From assembly GCA_000149265.1 (NCBI GenBank), contig CH003028.1, forward strand, positions 1,543,082-1,607,081: 64,000 nucleotides of DNA. The letters are read 5' to 3'. Position 1 is the stretch's first letter. Each line of letters begins with the position of its first letter. Origin of the DNA: Ciona savignyi. Lineage: Eukaryota; Chordata; Ascidiacea; Phlebobranchia; Cionidae. Below the pieces are notes generated by a model. That model was not told where the DNA came from and made no database searches. It worked only from the letters and a program-made list of their open reading frames with translations. A program made the translations under genes and the position numbers. Shown here piece by piece: positions 10,560 through 22,900 of the stretch.

Positions 10560-11590
10560 ATTTTCATTTATAACGGATCTTTAGACAAAACCATGACGGG
10601 TTCGGGACTTAGTCCGGTGCAAAAAAACAACAAAATGAAAAATTCCGTTTCATGCAAGTCATTACCAGCCCTGTTCCGTTTGGAATTTGGATTCGGTTTA
10701 TAAGCTTCTTACATTGTGTGCGATATGCGTTCCTGGAAATAATACTTGACTTTGAACCCAGCGCCGTGTTGTCTAGACCCGAAAAAAATTGGAAGAATCT
10801 TATCGCGTTGATGGTTTGTGACGTCACAGATCGGATTATGGTTGGACCGAATCCGACAATGAGTAAACAATGGTCGCTTGTGACAACAAACAATGGTGAA
10901 AACCGCGCAATTTGCGCCCATCTTCGCGGCTGCCAACGCCTTATTAAGCCGATTTTGATAATAAGCAGAAAAGCGGCTTTAGTTCTCCTTCCAAATCTGT
11001 TTTAACAATAAACCGAGTGAGCTTCACTAATATGATGTAATTAATAAGCTATTGAGAAATTGCAAATCAAGAATGAATTAGAAAAAACAAACCGAACATA
11101 CCGATCGTAATAATGCAGTTGACGAGCTAAGATTAGCTAATGGGAGTCATTAAATCAGTGATCATGTCGACTCTCAATTTACAAGTACGATTAACGTGTA
11201 TTGTATATATCAGTACAAGGAATGCACTATGTCGAGGTACGGATGTGGTTTAAGTGGACGGAATAGCAGACATGATTTTCCATATGAGAACTTTTTAAAC
11301 ATTATTGGTTTGAAGTAACACGGGATGCTGGTTATATTACTGGGTAATATTGAATCACAATTCCCTCTTGTGTATAAGTAACCTAATTGATTTTTGGCAT
11401 ATCAGAATTGTTTGACATAAACTGAAAATATGAAGTAAATTTTCGTGTAATTAAATCACCCGGGTCATGTGAAATTAAGTTTCATGTGATCTCGTATATA
11501 CATTATAACGATATACTCTGGCAGCGAAACCCACGGCGTACCTAAAATCAAATATCGCATTTCCATTTCGCTTATTCATTAGCCACAAGA
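10560..11590. other. intergenic, no supported gene
   Basis: A 117-codon open stretch at 10652-11005 has no domain, no splice support and a low-complexity-free but unremarkable composition, so I do not call it. Confidence 0.4.
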
Positions 11591-11823
11591 TAGGATAGGA
11601 GGATAGGAGGATAGGTTGGGATATTAAACACCAAGGGGGTTAACACACGAGGAATCGTCAGATCACCTCGCGCGCACCGTCGGGTTACCTGAGCTATTGC
11701 AGTGTGTTGTATAATTGATACATTCCTTCAATTCGGTGGAACCCATTAATCCGCTGGGTTCAGGCAATATCCGTTAAGTGCCTTGCCCAAGGACACAATC
11801 GACTAGCTAGCGACTAGTTTCGA
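11591..11823 (-). mobile_element. tRNA-derived SINE, head truncated
   Basis: On the plus strand it begins with GGATAGGAGGATAGG tail repeats, then AATCGTCAGATCACCTCGCG, CGGGTTACC, CCCATTAATCCGCTGGGTTC and GTGCCTTGCCCAAGGACAC. It ends near CGACTAGTTTCGAA, so the tRNA-like head is missing. The family is described in full at 15074-15369. Confidence 0.8.
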
Positions 11824-12342
11824 ATGATTAAATCAAATTCATTTGGTGCAATTACGTTATTGGCAAAGGTCAACAGGTCTCTCTGTACCATTATAGAAAT
11901 TATGTATTAGTATATACATTATGACTACTGAAGTAATTACGTGCATTATAACTTGGGCAGGCGTAATATGTGGCGAACTGTATATATTCATATTCCAGTC
12001 TTAACACTTGATCAGTCGGCCTTAAGTGTCAGGTAGCAAGTTTCGAACAAAACGAATACATTATGCTTCTGCTTATGTTCGACGGGTCAGGGCGCAACTA
12101 ACAAGTTGATTTTACGCCGAGGCTATACATATTGCGGCTCTTTTATCTTTCTGACAAGCCTTATTATTTTCTCGCTATTGTAGCGAGCGCTTAATACATT
12201 TTTATACTCATGCATAAGTGAAACAAACTGAATAACACTCGTGTCTTTAACTCTTACATCAGTGTTGTTTTCTTTTATTGCGAAATAGTTTTGCACCTAG
12301 AAGTAATTTTTATTTTGTAAAATATCGGTTAAAACGGATCTT

Positions 12343-12856
12343 TAAATGCAAAAGGTTGCCGAAATGACGTGTTTCAACGACTGTTCTGTTTTCCGCCTTT
12401 TTCCTTTTCCTGTGTCATCTTTTTCTTTCTTATTTTTCATTATTTTATACTGGGGCAACATGAATAAAATACACTATAAAAAAACATACTCTTTAACCGA
12501 CCGAACATGCATTTTGCAGAGTGTAATTTCGTTTATTGTCGGGAAATTACCACAATCGTTAATGAGCGGTTTTGAGTTAAAATGTAAGTGCACAATCTTA
12601 ATTGTTACCTCATAATGTGGATAATTATAACGATCTTCCAAATTAATCAGCCACGAAAGCACACTTCTTGCAACTAAACTTATATGTGTTACAGTAGCCA
12701 TTTTCAAAATCGTTTTGTTATTTTTGTTTAATTTAGTTTACTTATTTTCGACCCAGTATTAAATAATGGCAAAGAAAACAAATTGCGGCACACGCACAGA
12801 AAATGGCGGCAAAACGAACAGTCGTTAAAATACGTCATTTGAAAGAAAATGGATGT
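12343..12856. mobile_element. foldback/MITE-like element with long inverted arms
   Basis: The left arm (about 12355-12470: GACGTGTTTCAACGACTGTT, later CATTATTTTATACTGGG) pairs with the right arm (about 12740-12840: CCCAGTATTAAATAATG, later AACGAACAGTCGTTAAAATA). The arms are about 110 bp long and roughly three-quarters identical. No transposase is present. A single right arm of the same family recurs at 14420-14515. Confidence 0.6.
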
Positions 12857-13646
12857 AACTAAATAAAGATAGAGGATTTGTTTTTTTAAATCAGAGAATA
12901 TAGGCATGGGTAAGGAGACAGTGTGCACATATCACCGAAATTTAATCCAAACAGTTGTCAAATTATTCGGCATAACCAACCATTGGGTATTCTCTTTAAA
13001 TATTCCATAACAGAACGTACGTCGTACATTCCTTTCGATAATAGGAGAACCGATTGTCTTTAGCGACACGAAACTGGCGCTGGTTGGTGATTATTGACTC
13101 CATGGTTCGTCTACCGGATGAGCCCTTCTTGTTTAATCTGGCGTTCAAATGATATGGAGGCAAAGCCTCTCGCTAGCAGAAGTGGGTAATGCCGTCGAGT
13201 AAGGCAATTCGACGACGTTGAGTGATCATATAGTTAAATAGATTATAACAAAAGCAAATGTTTCATCGTATTCAGCTTTAGCAGTATATCGCCACGGTAT
13301 TTAACACAATACCATAGCTTTAATAATTTGACCCTGGGCAAAAGTTCTTTGGCAACAATCAAGATAAATATTCCCGAACACGGATTTCCCTCACGTTATC
13401 CGAGCATAAACGTGCACGAATCTTAAATGTAAATTTCTCAACACGCCAAGGTAGTAATAACACATCCATTGAAACGCCCTAAAGTGAGGTTATATGCAGC
13501 AGGGGAAGTGGCCTGCTGATAGACCATCCACCACATCAATTTTTCCACAATTTTTACAATTTTCATGTTATTTATTGTTTTGTTGGTAATTCGGTACATT
13601 GACTAAAAAACCCAGCGGAATATTGGGTTTTATCAAAGGAAGAGGG

Positions 13647-13857
13647 GAACGTGTGTATCATACTTAATACACTACAATAGATTATATTTTAAAGGAACGT
13701 GCTTGTGTATCATACACAACACACTGTAATAGATTCGGTAACCGCGGACGGTGGGCGCGAGGTGACCTGACGATTGCCCGTGTGTTAAACCCCGTAAGTT
13801 TCCCATTCACGGGGATAAACATAATTATCCTATTTTTCTATCCTACCTACCTGTAAG
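13647..13857 (+). mobile_element. SINE 3' part with partial internal duplication
   Basis: GGAACGTG-GTATCATAC-ACACTACAATAG is present twice (13647 and 13693). It is followed by CGGTGGGCGCGAGGTGACCT, CCCGTGTGTTAAACCCC and GGGATAAACAT, ending in ATCCTATTTTTCTATCCT. The tRNA-like head is missing. Confidence 0.7.
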
Positions 13858-13877
13858 ACTTCATTTGATTAGACGTT

Positions 13878-14104
13878 TTCTGGGGCAAATCGATTATGTG
13901 TTGGTGTAAGGTCTTCTTGGATTCTGCATAAAACTGTCCCGTTTCGACTACGCCGGGTTGGTTAAAATTATATGTTTATAAAGGTCCTGTGTTCTGGGGC
14001 AAAATCAATTATGTGTTGGTGTAAGGTCTTCTTGGATTCTGCATAAAACTGTCCCGTTTCGACTACGCCGGGTTGGTTAAAATTATATTTTTATAAAGGT
14101 CCTT
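13878..14104 (+). repeat. recent 114-bp tandem duplication
   Basis: Two head-to-tail copies, starting TTCTGGGGCAAA at 13878 and 13992, differ at only about three positions over the whole unit. They include the shared block GTCCCGTTTCGACTACGCCG. Confidence 0.9.
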
Positions 14105-14215
14105 AACATACTACAGCAAGGGCACAATACTTCATTTAGTACGGACTGTTAGATCAGTTTAAAACTTTAGAGCATTAGTATATAGCCTACCGAAGGAAGT
14201 TTATGGATTGTAACC

Positions 14216-14315
14216 AATGCGCTGGTCGGTTGTGTTGTTGGGCAAGGCGTTAGCAATGGTCATCTGAACTCAGTTGATTAACGGGATTAACTAAAACAGT
14301 AAATACGTCTCAATC
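14216..14315 (+). mobile_element. degenerate SINE fragment
   Basis: TGGTCGGTTGTGTTGTTGGG, then CAAGGCGTTAGCAATG and GATTAACGGG, match the middle of the SINE family with many changes. Confidence 0.45.
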
Positions 14316-14419
14316 ATAACATACTACAAAACTCTGGTAAACCACCAATAAACACTCGCTAATCTTTTCGTATTTTATCGTCCAATAGTTTAGTTTAGTT
14401 TATTCATTTTTTGCCCTAG

Positions 14420-14515
14420 TAATTAAAAATGGCAAGCGAATAAAATCACGACACGGGAACAGGAAAAGACGGCAAAACGAACAGTCGTTAAAACACGTCA
14501 TTGAAAAAAAGGATA
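14420..14515. repeat. single arm of the 12343-12856 foldback family
   Basis: GGCAAAACGAACAGTCGTTA, followed by AAACACGTCATTGAAA, matches the right arm of the longer element. No partner arm was seen nearby. Confidence 0.55.
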
Positions 14516-14519
14516 TAAT

Positions 14520-15070
14520 TTAATAAATATAGCGGACGCGGCCGCCAAACCTAGGCGAAAGAACAATAATGTGCAAACAAAATTTAATTAAAACCAAACA
14601 ATATAAAGCCCTGAAGAAAAGTGTGCGGTAAAGCGCGACCAGTACTGAGGGGGAGCCGGCTTTAGGAGAAGGTGTGGCCCGAAAGCGTAGACCAGAATAG
14701 ACAAGCTTGGTGTCAGTATTTTATTCAACTTTAATCTTAAAACACCAGATATGTTGTCATTTTAACTCGATCTCTTTGTTTAACCAGATAGGTGTTTCCA
14801 CGCGATAATCACAGATCATATAGGAGATTTAAGAAACTGTGTGGCGTACTGTGTTGGTAAACTTAAGCGTATGGCACATGAAGTAATCAATTCCTTTGTT
14901 TCTGTCAGTTGGGTCGGTTCTATTTTTATCATCAGATAAAGAAGAGCCCTAGAGCTAGACAATGCGGCAACTTATCTAGTTTGTATATGACATAAAAAAT
15001 TGGTACAACCTTTTTCACTTTAGCGAATCTTCACAAAAATCACTGGATGTCGCAAAGTTAATATTATTTT
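14520..15070. other. intergenic, nothing recognised
   Basis: No gene, RNA or repeat boundary could be supported. Confidence 0.4.
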
Positions 15071-15073
15071 CGC

Positions 15074-15369
15074 ATAGGATAGGATAGGATATTCATGTTT
15101 ATCCTCGTGAATGGGAAAACCTAGGGGGTTATCACACGGGCAATCGTCAGATCACCTCGCGCCCAACGTCGGGTTACCGGAGCTATTGCAGTGTGTTGTA
15201 TGATAGACACGTTCCTTCAATTTGGTAGAACCCATTAATCTGCTGGGTTCAGGCAATGTCCGTAAAGTGCCTTGCCCAAGGACACAACCGACTAGCTAGC
15301 GACCAGTTTCGCACCTGCAACCTTTCGATTGAAAGGCGACGCACTTAACCGCTAGACCATCGGGCCGGA
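15074..15369 (-). mobile_element. full-length tRNA-derived SINE (best reference copy)
   Basis: Read on the minus strand, this copy starts GGCCCGATGGTCTAGCGGTT (pol III A box in a tRNA-like head). It continues with GTTGCAGGTGCGAAACTGG (B-box-like), then TAGTCGGTTGTGTCCTTGGG, the body CCCAGCAGATTAATGGG and CGACGTTGGGCGCGAGGTGA, and ends in GGGATAAACATGAATATCC with TATCC tail repeats. About twenty copies of varying age occur in this window in both orientations. SINEs depend on LINE machinery; the partner LINE is not identifiable here. Confidence 0.9.
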
Positions 15370-16820
15370 CAAGTAATAAAATTTATTATTTTTCGCATAA
15401 TAGCAATACATTTATAAAGATGCGCATGAGAAGGGTTAAAGAGACACAGGTTGTCGACCCCTGGTTTAAACCCCTGCAAACCCTAGATTGAAGATTTTGA
15501 TTTTATTGATTTTAACTGTGCATACGTGAAAAACTCATGGACGCCTATAGCTGCTTTTATTCCAAGTATATACGAATTTATCGTTTTAACCTCTTTGTTT
15601 AACCAGATAGGCGTTTCTAGAGGATAATCACAGATCAGTATAAAGATTTAAGACACTGTTTGACGTGTGCTGTTAAATTTGAGCGAATGGCTCTTGAAGT
15701 TTTCAAACGTTTTTTGTATATGAGTGATTCTGAGTGACGATGTGGTAAATCGAAGGTAAATACCGAAGTGATTATGCGGTACAGCGCTTTCTACCGATTT
15801 CTAAGACGTCACATAAATATAAGCAACGTGTAGTCAAAACATTTGTGTAGCCATGAGGATTCTGGACTTTTATATAGCACTTAATGTCGTCGGTGTAACC
15901 ATAACATAAAGTTTGTCAGTTTCCCGGGTAAGTATGCTTAAAACTCATTATGTCAGTTGACATCAATGGAATTTCATATTAGTTTCATATTTTTTTCTTT
16001 TTCCTCTCTCTCTCTGGTCCACGATTGCTTTTAAGTCACAGTTTCTCCTAACGTCGGCTCCTTCCCCTACAGTATACTGGACGCGCTTTGGCGCACATTC
16101 TTCTTTAGGGCTCTATATCGTTTGGTCTTATATTTACCTTAATATAATTGTTTTTATGCCCACGTATTTATTAGACGTTTTTTGTTCAACTATCCTTAAC
16201 TTTACGTCGAACGGGGCTTGTTCGACTTGGGCGATAAAAAAAGAACTACTGGATATTTCATAAAATAGTTTTACAAATCTTTAAAGTCTAAAAAAAGAGT
16301 TGCTAATCACGATGACTAGTCTTACAACGTCATTTTATTTCAAAATAGGGGTAGATGTTCTGGTGACTTTGCAGATTTTAAGGCATTGTAGAACACACTC
16401 ACCCACTTGATCAGTTCGCTTACGATGCCATAAGACGTATACGACCACTCTTATACTTCGTCTTAAAATGTTGTCTTATTTTAAAGTAGTTGGAAATGTT
16501 TTAGTTGTTGTTAAAGGTAGTTCATTTCGACGTTTTGTAGAATGCGTTTGTTACAATTGCAGTATATTTTTGTTCAATCTGTCAATACACCCGACTAATT
16601 ATGAATGGTTCAATTCGAAACGAATGGCGCCGGATTCGATGTTGCCTCCTTTGGACATTCGAAACCCCACATCGAGCATTTACCTAGGGTGGCTTTTGAT
16701 CCTGCTGTTATACAAAAACGCGTGGGTAAACCCTGAATAGCAGTATGAATGTCATAAGGTTTTGTTTCATTCACCGGTTAAAAACGCAAACAATCACCAC
16801 ATGCCTTTTTGTAGTTTTAG
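15370..16820. other. intergenic, nothing recognised
   Basis: A motif CTCTTTGTTTAACCAGATAG with following GCGTTTC and GATAATCACAGATCA appears at about 15588 and also at about 14770, so this stretch includes part of an uncharacterised dispersed repeat. The 90-codon open stretch at 16468-16740 has no recognisable features. Confidence 0.4.
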
Positions 16821-16821
16821 T

Positions 16822-16977
16822 ATCGGGCAGATTAGTCTAGTGGTTTGGTCGTCACCTTTCAGCCGAAGGGTTGCAGATTCGAAACTGGTCGCTAGCTAGT
16901 CGGTTGTGTCCTTGAGCAAGGCACTTGTCAGACATTGCCTGAACTACGTGGATTAATGAGTTCTTCTAAATAATACA
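16822..16977 (+). mobile_element. SINE 5' half
   Basis: It has a tRNA-like head (GGCAGATTAGTCTAGTGGTT), a B-box-like GGTTGCAGATTCGAAACTGG and CGGTTGTGTCCTTGAGCAAG. It stops after GATTAATGAGTTC. Confidence 0.8.
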
Positions 16978-17221
16978 TCTTTTTAGCTAGTTGTTGACAC
17001 TAATACAGAGAACTTTGTTCTGAGAATAAATTAAAACTGATTCCACTTTTAAAAACCTACTTGAATCTACTGAATTGGGCAATAAATGCCTGTTAGTGCA
17101 GGATGATACAACAAACAAAAGTGTCATGTGAGGGGTATAACAGTGGTTCCTCACATTTAAAAAAAAACACCCCTAAGTAATAAAAATACAAAAAGCCATG
17201 TGCAGTAATATGAGCAAATTG

Positions 17222-18493
17222 TTACTGAGAAACTGTATTGTGAAGAAATAAAGCAACAAAAAATCCATTAGTACAATTAACCGCAGGATCACACCGTATA
17301 CATTTCTGAGTTTCGTAATTTACCATCTTGATGCCTCTGTTAGTCCAAGCTGGCATCACTTCTTGCAATTTAAAGAACGGATTTTGTTTCAGAGCTGACT
17401 TAACGACATCTTCATTTTCCTCTTGGTGTATTGAGCATGTGGAATAAACAACTCTCTTCACAGGATTTGGAAACGCACACAAGACGTCCAGGCATAGAAT
17501 TTTAACTTAAGAAATTTTGATAGTGCGCGTCAATCGCTTTAGTACCTCAGCATTAGTGTCTTTTTGATTTTCTAAATCTCTGCTAACAATACCAGAACCT
17601 GAACAAGAAGGATCAACTAAAATGCATTCCACCTTTTGAAATTTCGGGTCTGTTGGATTCAACTTCATAAAATCACTGTTAATTATTTCACAGTTTTGAA
17701 CATTCGCTTTTTGAAGCTGCCTTTCCATGATTTTGACTCTGTCTCTATCTCGATCGACAGCAAACAGTTTCCCTGTGTTGTTCATGATGGCAGCTAAATG
17801 GGAGGTTTTATTGCCAGGTGCAGCACAGGCATCGATTACATGGGTATGTGGTGCTGGATCCAACACAAAAGCCGACAAACAACTTGCTTTATCTTGAAAA
17901 ATTAAACTTCCATTTTTGTAAAGTTGGTGGGCATGCAAATTTGTCTTTGGATTAAACACAAGTAAATTTGATATTTCTGGATCCACTGAAAACTGTTTCA
18001 GTTCAATTTCATTTTCATTGATGTCAACCTGGCTGTACCCATCTTTTTCTAGTGCAACAACCATTTTTTTAAAGGTAGTAGTCAAAGTATTAACTCTTAA
18101 ATATTTTGGTAATAAAGGATGTTTCGTTTCAATAAGGTCTTCATTTTTAGCAACTTTTTTTCTTATTTTCATCCGTGCAAAAGCAGAATTTAGCATAGAT
18201 TTTCTTGAAGATACAAATTTCTTTAATTTTCCGCCACACTGGATACCCTTGCCAATTAAAAAATCATAGAGCAAAAACAATGCTAAGTTATGACTCACAC
18301 CTTTTGATTGTTTCAAAAGCTTTGTTTGCTCCAAAATTTCCTCAAGAATCACTTTGTATTTTAAGGTCTCCATTACCAGTGCAGCAAGTTGTTTTGGGTT
18401 TTTAAATTTAGAAGCAAAAAGTGATTTTTTAACAGATGACTTGTATGTGGTCACTTGGGTCAAAACCTCCTCAGCAGATTTGTATAGCGCCAT
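17222..18493 (-). pseudogene. NSUN5: NSUN5, 28S rRNA m5C methyltransferase, with one in-frame stop
   Basis: Intronless gene of 423 sense codons if read through one TAA, close to the 429 residues of human NSUN5. The enzyme methylates a cytosine in large-subunit rRNA in the nucleolus. The start MALYKSAEEVL matches the human start MGLYAAAAGVL. The SAM-binding block DACAAPGNKTSHLAA, the VDPSCSGSG motif and the YSTCSIHQEENEDVV block with the catalytic Cys are all present. The TAA at 17509-17507 lies where the human protein has Gln (CAA/CAG to TAA is one change), 329 codons in, and would remove the TCS catalytic block. Sequence on both sides is well conserved in one frame, so decay is very recent, polymorphic or an assembly error. 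No intron fits. Confidence 0.85.
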
Positions 18494-19990
18494 GTTTTGC
18501 TAAAACTTGACTGCACTGAAACAATGAAAGTGAAACATAATGTATAGCAGTACGCTATAATTGTATTGACCAAATAATGTGATTGGGCAATATGCCATAC
18601 ACTAGCCTGACATAACAGGGATAAAGTTTATGAATGATTTTTTTTGTTGAACTCTTGAATAACCCAACAAAATACTGTACCGGTACTTTCGGTATTTCTA
18701 TTAAAGCTATTTAATCCGTATTATCAAACTGCTATTGTTATTTACCGGTCAATGTAACAAGTTTTAACGGTACCTCTAAATACTACAGGATCACTTGGAC
18801 TGCTTGAATCGTTTAGAGCAGCGGTTCCCAAACTTTTTTGGTTGGCAGCGCCTTTTAAAAACTTGTTAAATCTTGCGGCTCCCTCATAAGCCAAAATTTT
18901 CAAACTGCAAGTATTGTATATCCAGACTAGCACGCATATGGATAACCATTTAAACTCTTCAAAACTATTTACCAAAGTGACCAACAGTCAATTAATGCAA
19001 AGCAGTTATTTGACAAACCATTATTCGAAAAACAATGCCACGTTAGTCAGCAAATAGTGGGAGACAACATCGAACAATGGATTTTTAAAACGAATACTGT
19101 ATCCATGCCAGCGTATAGGGTTGCACAGGCTCTAAACATCTTCAATTAACGTTTTACTGGTTTAACGCACATATACTGTATTTTTTGTGAGAAAAACAAT
19201 AAATGCAGCAACTTCCGCAACTCCCCAGGGCGCCTTTTTGGGAACCGCTGGCTTGGAGCGCTTACTATACTTCGTAATTACAAAAGCTATGATATTAATG
19301 TTAGGGTTGAGGTTAAAATTAGTTATGGGGTTGAGATTAGTGTTTGGGACAGGGTTGGAATTACTTTCCATAGCAATCTAATTGATTCAAGCGATCCTGT
19401 AGTATTTAAAGGTACCCCAGTTTTAATCGTTCACATTGACCGGAAAGTAATTCGTGGGAAGATAAACAAAACTGACAAACCATGCCGAACTGATCACAAC
19501 ACTGGCTCGTATTTAATCATGTACACTACAATAACAATTGAATGTTGATTCCTAAAGTATAACCAATGCCGTTTAATCACAGTTCACAGACTCTATTTAC
19601 AAAAAAACAGTGTATATGAGTTAATAAAACCATAAAGTACTAATATAAAAATATATTAGTACTCTATGATAAAATCTTTAACTCAAGCTCTAACATTAAA
19701 TACAACAACCATTTATTTGATTATAAATACACATGTTGGCATATTATGTAAATTTATATTAAATCATGAAAATAATTAAGATCTAAAAAGCAACATTCTA
19801 GTACGATAATACTGTGGTCTAGCTAATAAAGTGTCTACCTTTAAATATGTTAAGATGTCTATGATGTAATATTTTACCGCGAAATTATATAAATTTTCTT
19901 ACTTCGCTGCAAATACTGAAACTCTAAACACAACTGTTAAACGTGTAGATAAATACAAATACAAAATGCCGTGAAATCACAAATTACACA
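18494..19990. promoter_or_regulatory. divergent intergenic region between NSUN5 and FANCL
   Basis: The two start codons face away from each other across about 1.5 kb. The region contains a 432-bp hAT-like element (18819-19250). No TATA box or named site can be assigned. Confidence 0.4.
18819..19250. mobile_element. hAT-type non-autonomous element
   Basis: Ends CAGCGGTTCCCAAAC and TTTGGGAACCGCTG are inverted repeats. Flanking 8-mers GTTTAGAG (18811-18818) and GCTTGGAG (19251-19258) look like a target duplication with two mismatches. The 432-bp interior has no transposase. Confidence 0.8.
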
Positions 19991-22900
19991 ATGAATCTGC
20001 CGATTGCTTTAAATTCATTAGGAACGTTATATGATGGTTTCGTTTTATGTGGTGGCCGTTCTCACAGAATACAAATTTATCCTGCAAATAAAAAAGAGAA
20101 GACAAACTACAAGTAAGATAATTATTTTACTGATCAAAAAACTCTTACAAAACAAAAAGAATCAAAGCAAAACGTTAAATAGAGCTTTAAATTTATAAAT
20201 TAATAATTTTAGTATGCAATGGAAATTGTTTTATTTTCTACATTTGTATGTACAGTTTAATGTATGATTATTAGAATAATGAGTTTGTATGTTAAATGCA
20301 TATGCTGTTATAACACAGGTAATTTTGTATTCCTTTGTTATAACGATTTATCTCTTTGAATGAGAAAATAAAAATGGCATTATCAGACAAGTAATCTTTA
20401 TATTATATAACCCTCACCCTATACTCCAAGTTATTGGGAGCTATTGTAGTGTGTAGTATATGGTTGCTAATTTAATTGTTTTACTTAAACTGATTATTCT
20501 CCTTTGTTTCATTTTCTTGGCCAAGTATACAATTGAATAGCCAATGACTGGTTTTAATTCAACACCCTTTCTACTGAAAAGCTAACTGAAAAACTGTTGT
20601 ATGCAGCCTGACAAAAGTGGTTTACGGGAAAATATCTAAACAAATGTGAATCTAAGTTTAATCCAAGGTGTTGTGTATTTATTTCGTATTTATGACGTCA
20701 TTATTCGGTTGACTGATTTTATGTTTAATCACATTGTTGTTCTCTGTGACCTTGGGCCTAACGTGGTTTGCCCATATACCCGATTATAGTTCAGTGTTAT
20801 TTTTTGCCTCCTGCACGCAATAAACTGCTGAGTATATAACAATGGCGACGAGGATGGGATAGACTAGCAAGCGGGTTAAGCAGGAATTTAGCAAAGAAAG
20901 AGAAGAATGGCGTTCCTGGGCTCAATGGCGGAATTTGATGGCCTAGTGGAAGACTGGCCGACGTATGTGGAAAGACTGGAGCAGTATTTCGAGGTAAACG
21001 AAATTCATGCCAAGAAACGAATTCCACTTATTTTAAACTTGATGGGTGCCAAAACATATGGCTTATTGAAAGATCTAGTATCTCCAGACAAGCCAGCAAG
21101 TAAGTCTTATCTAGAAATTGTGAACGTGTTGTCTGATCATTTGGCCCCAAAACCACTGAAGATTGCAGAACGATTTAAATTTTCTAAAAGAAATCAAGAA
21201 GAGGGGGAAAGGGTGCAAGATTATGTTGCAACTCTACGAAAACTGTCTGAAAAATGTGCCTATGGTAATTTCTTAGATGATGCACTAACCCAGTGTTTTG
21301 TATGTGGCCTGCAAAGTGAATCTATCCAAAGAAGATTGCTTACAGAGTCGGATTTGACCTTCAAGAAAGCAATAGAGATTGCAACTGGAATGGAAAAGGC
21401 TTCTAAAGAAACTACGGCCCTGCAAAATGCACAATCGGTGTATAAGTTTGACCAATGTGCTGCTACTGGCTCTAGCAATAGAGCATTCAGGACCAGTAAT
21501 CAAAGGAGTAGGCCGGAGGTCTGTATGCACTGCGGCAGAACTGGGCATGCTGCAAAGTATTGTAACATGAAAAAATGCAACATGTTACCGCTGTGGTCGG
21601 GTTGGTCATATCACAAGGGTGTGTAGCTTGCCCCAGCCAATGAGAGAACGCCGGAGAATGGACCCAAGAATACAGCATTTCAATGAAGCACCCGATAAAG
21701 TGAGTTTCCTTAAACTTAATAGTCTACATTTAAACCGTGAGATTATAGTGTTGTCACCCAGAGTAAATGATATAACACTGCACATGGAGCTGGACACTGG
21801 GTCTGCTTTGTCAGTAATGTCCTGGTCTAAATTTAAACATACATTTAAAGGTGCCAACCTCGAATCAACCGATATTGTTTTAAAAACGTACACGGGAGAA
21901 AAAGTAATACCTGTTGGTGTGTACCCTGTCAATGTAACTTACAAGAACCAACTCCGGAACCTAAAGTTACACGTATTAAAAGAGGATGGTCCTACTTTAT
22001 TGGGACGTGAGTGGCTTAAATCATTTAATAATAAGTGTGGTTGTTTGTATACACTCAATGAAGGAAGCTTCAAAACCTTAGAAGCTATTTTAAGTTCTCA
22101 CTCTGTTGTTTTCGAGGAAAACCTGGGCACCTTAAAGAATATCAAGGGGAAATTACACTTGAAACCGGATGTACAACCAAAATTTGTAAAAGCAAGGACA
22201 CTTGCATACAGTTTGAGAGGCAAAGTTGACCGGGAACTCACAAGATTGGTACAAGAAGGAACCCTGGAGCCAATCTCATGGAGTGATTGGGCAACGCCAA
22301 TTGTACCAGTGGTCAAAAAGGATGGAAGTGTAAGGATCTGTGGCGACTTTAAGGTAACTGTAAACCCGTGTCTGAATATTGAGCAGTATCCGTTACCGCG
22401 TATCGAGGATATTTTTGCCAATTTGGCTGGTGGACAACAATTCTCAAAACTTGATTTAAAAAATGCATATTTACAGATGCTCATGGATGATGAGTCAAAA
22501 CCATTATTAACCATTAACACCCACAGGGGCCTTAATCGTTACAATCGTATGGCTTTTGGAATTGCCTCTGCTCCTGCCTTGTGGCAACGGGCTATAGAAC
22601 AGGTACTGCAAGGTCTCCCTGGGGTGCAATGCATTTTGGATGATATGATCATTACCGGAGCGACAAGAAATGAACATTTAGAAAATTTGGATAAGGTGCT
22701 GCAGAGGTTGAAAGAGTATGGACTAAGAGCCAACCAGAGCAAATGTGAGTTTTTCAAAGAGAAAATTGAATTTTGTGGTCACATCATTGATAAAAGGGGT
22801 CTGCACAAGACGCCAGAGAAGATTTCTGCCATCTTGAACGCTCCTGCCCCAGAAAATGTGACACAAGTACGTTCCTTTCTTGGGTTAGTTAATTATTATC

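Noticed and set aside
10652-11005. 117-codon open frame downstream of the membrane-protein gene
   Set aside because: No domain, no homology that I recognise and no splice or start support. It overlaps open frames on the other strand of similar length.
15290-15369. tRNA gene in the SINE head
   Set aside because: Internal promoter boxes resemble a tRNA, but the rest does not fold as one and the segment recurs as part of a 295-bp repeat.
16468-16740. 90-codon open frame with hydrophobic stretches
   Set aside because: Hydrophobicity follows from AT-rich sequence. No family, no conserved motif.
17507-17560. A tiny intron removing the NSUN5 stop
   Set aside because: Possible GT-AG pairs here either keep the stop or shift the frame away from the conserved downstream sequence.
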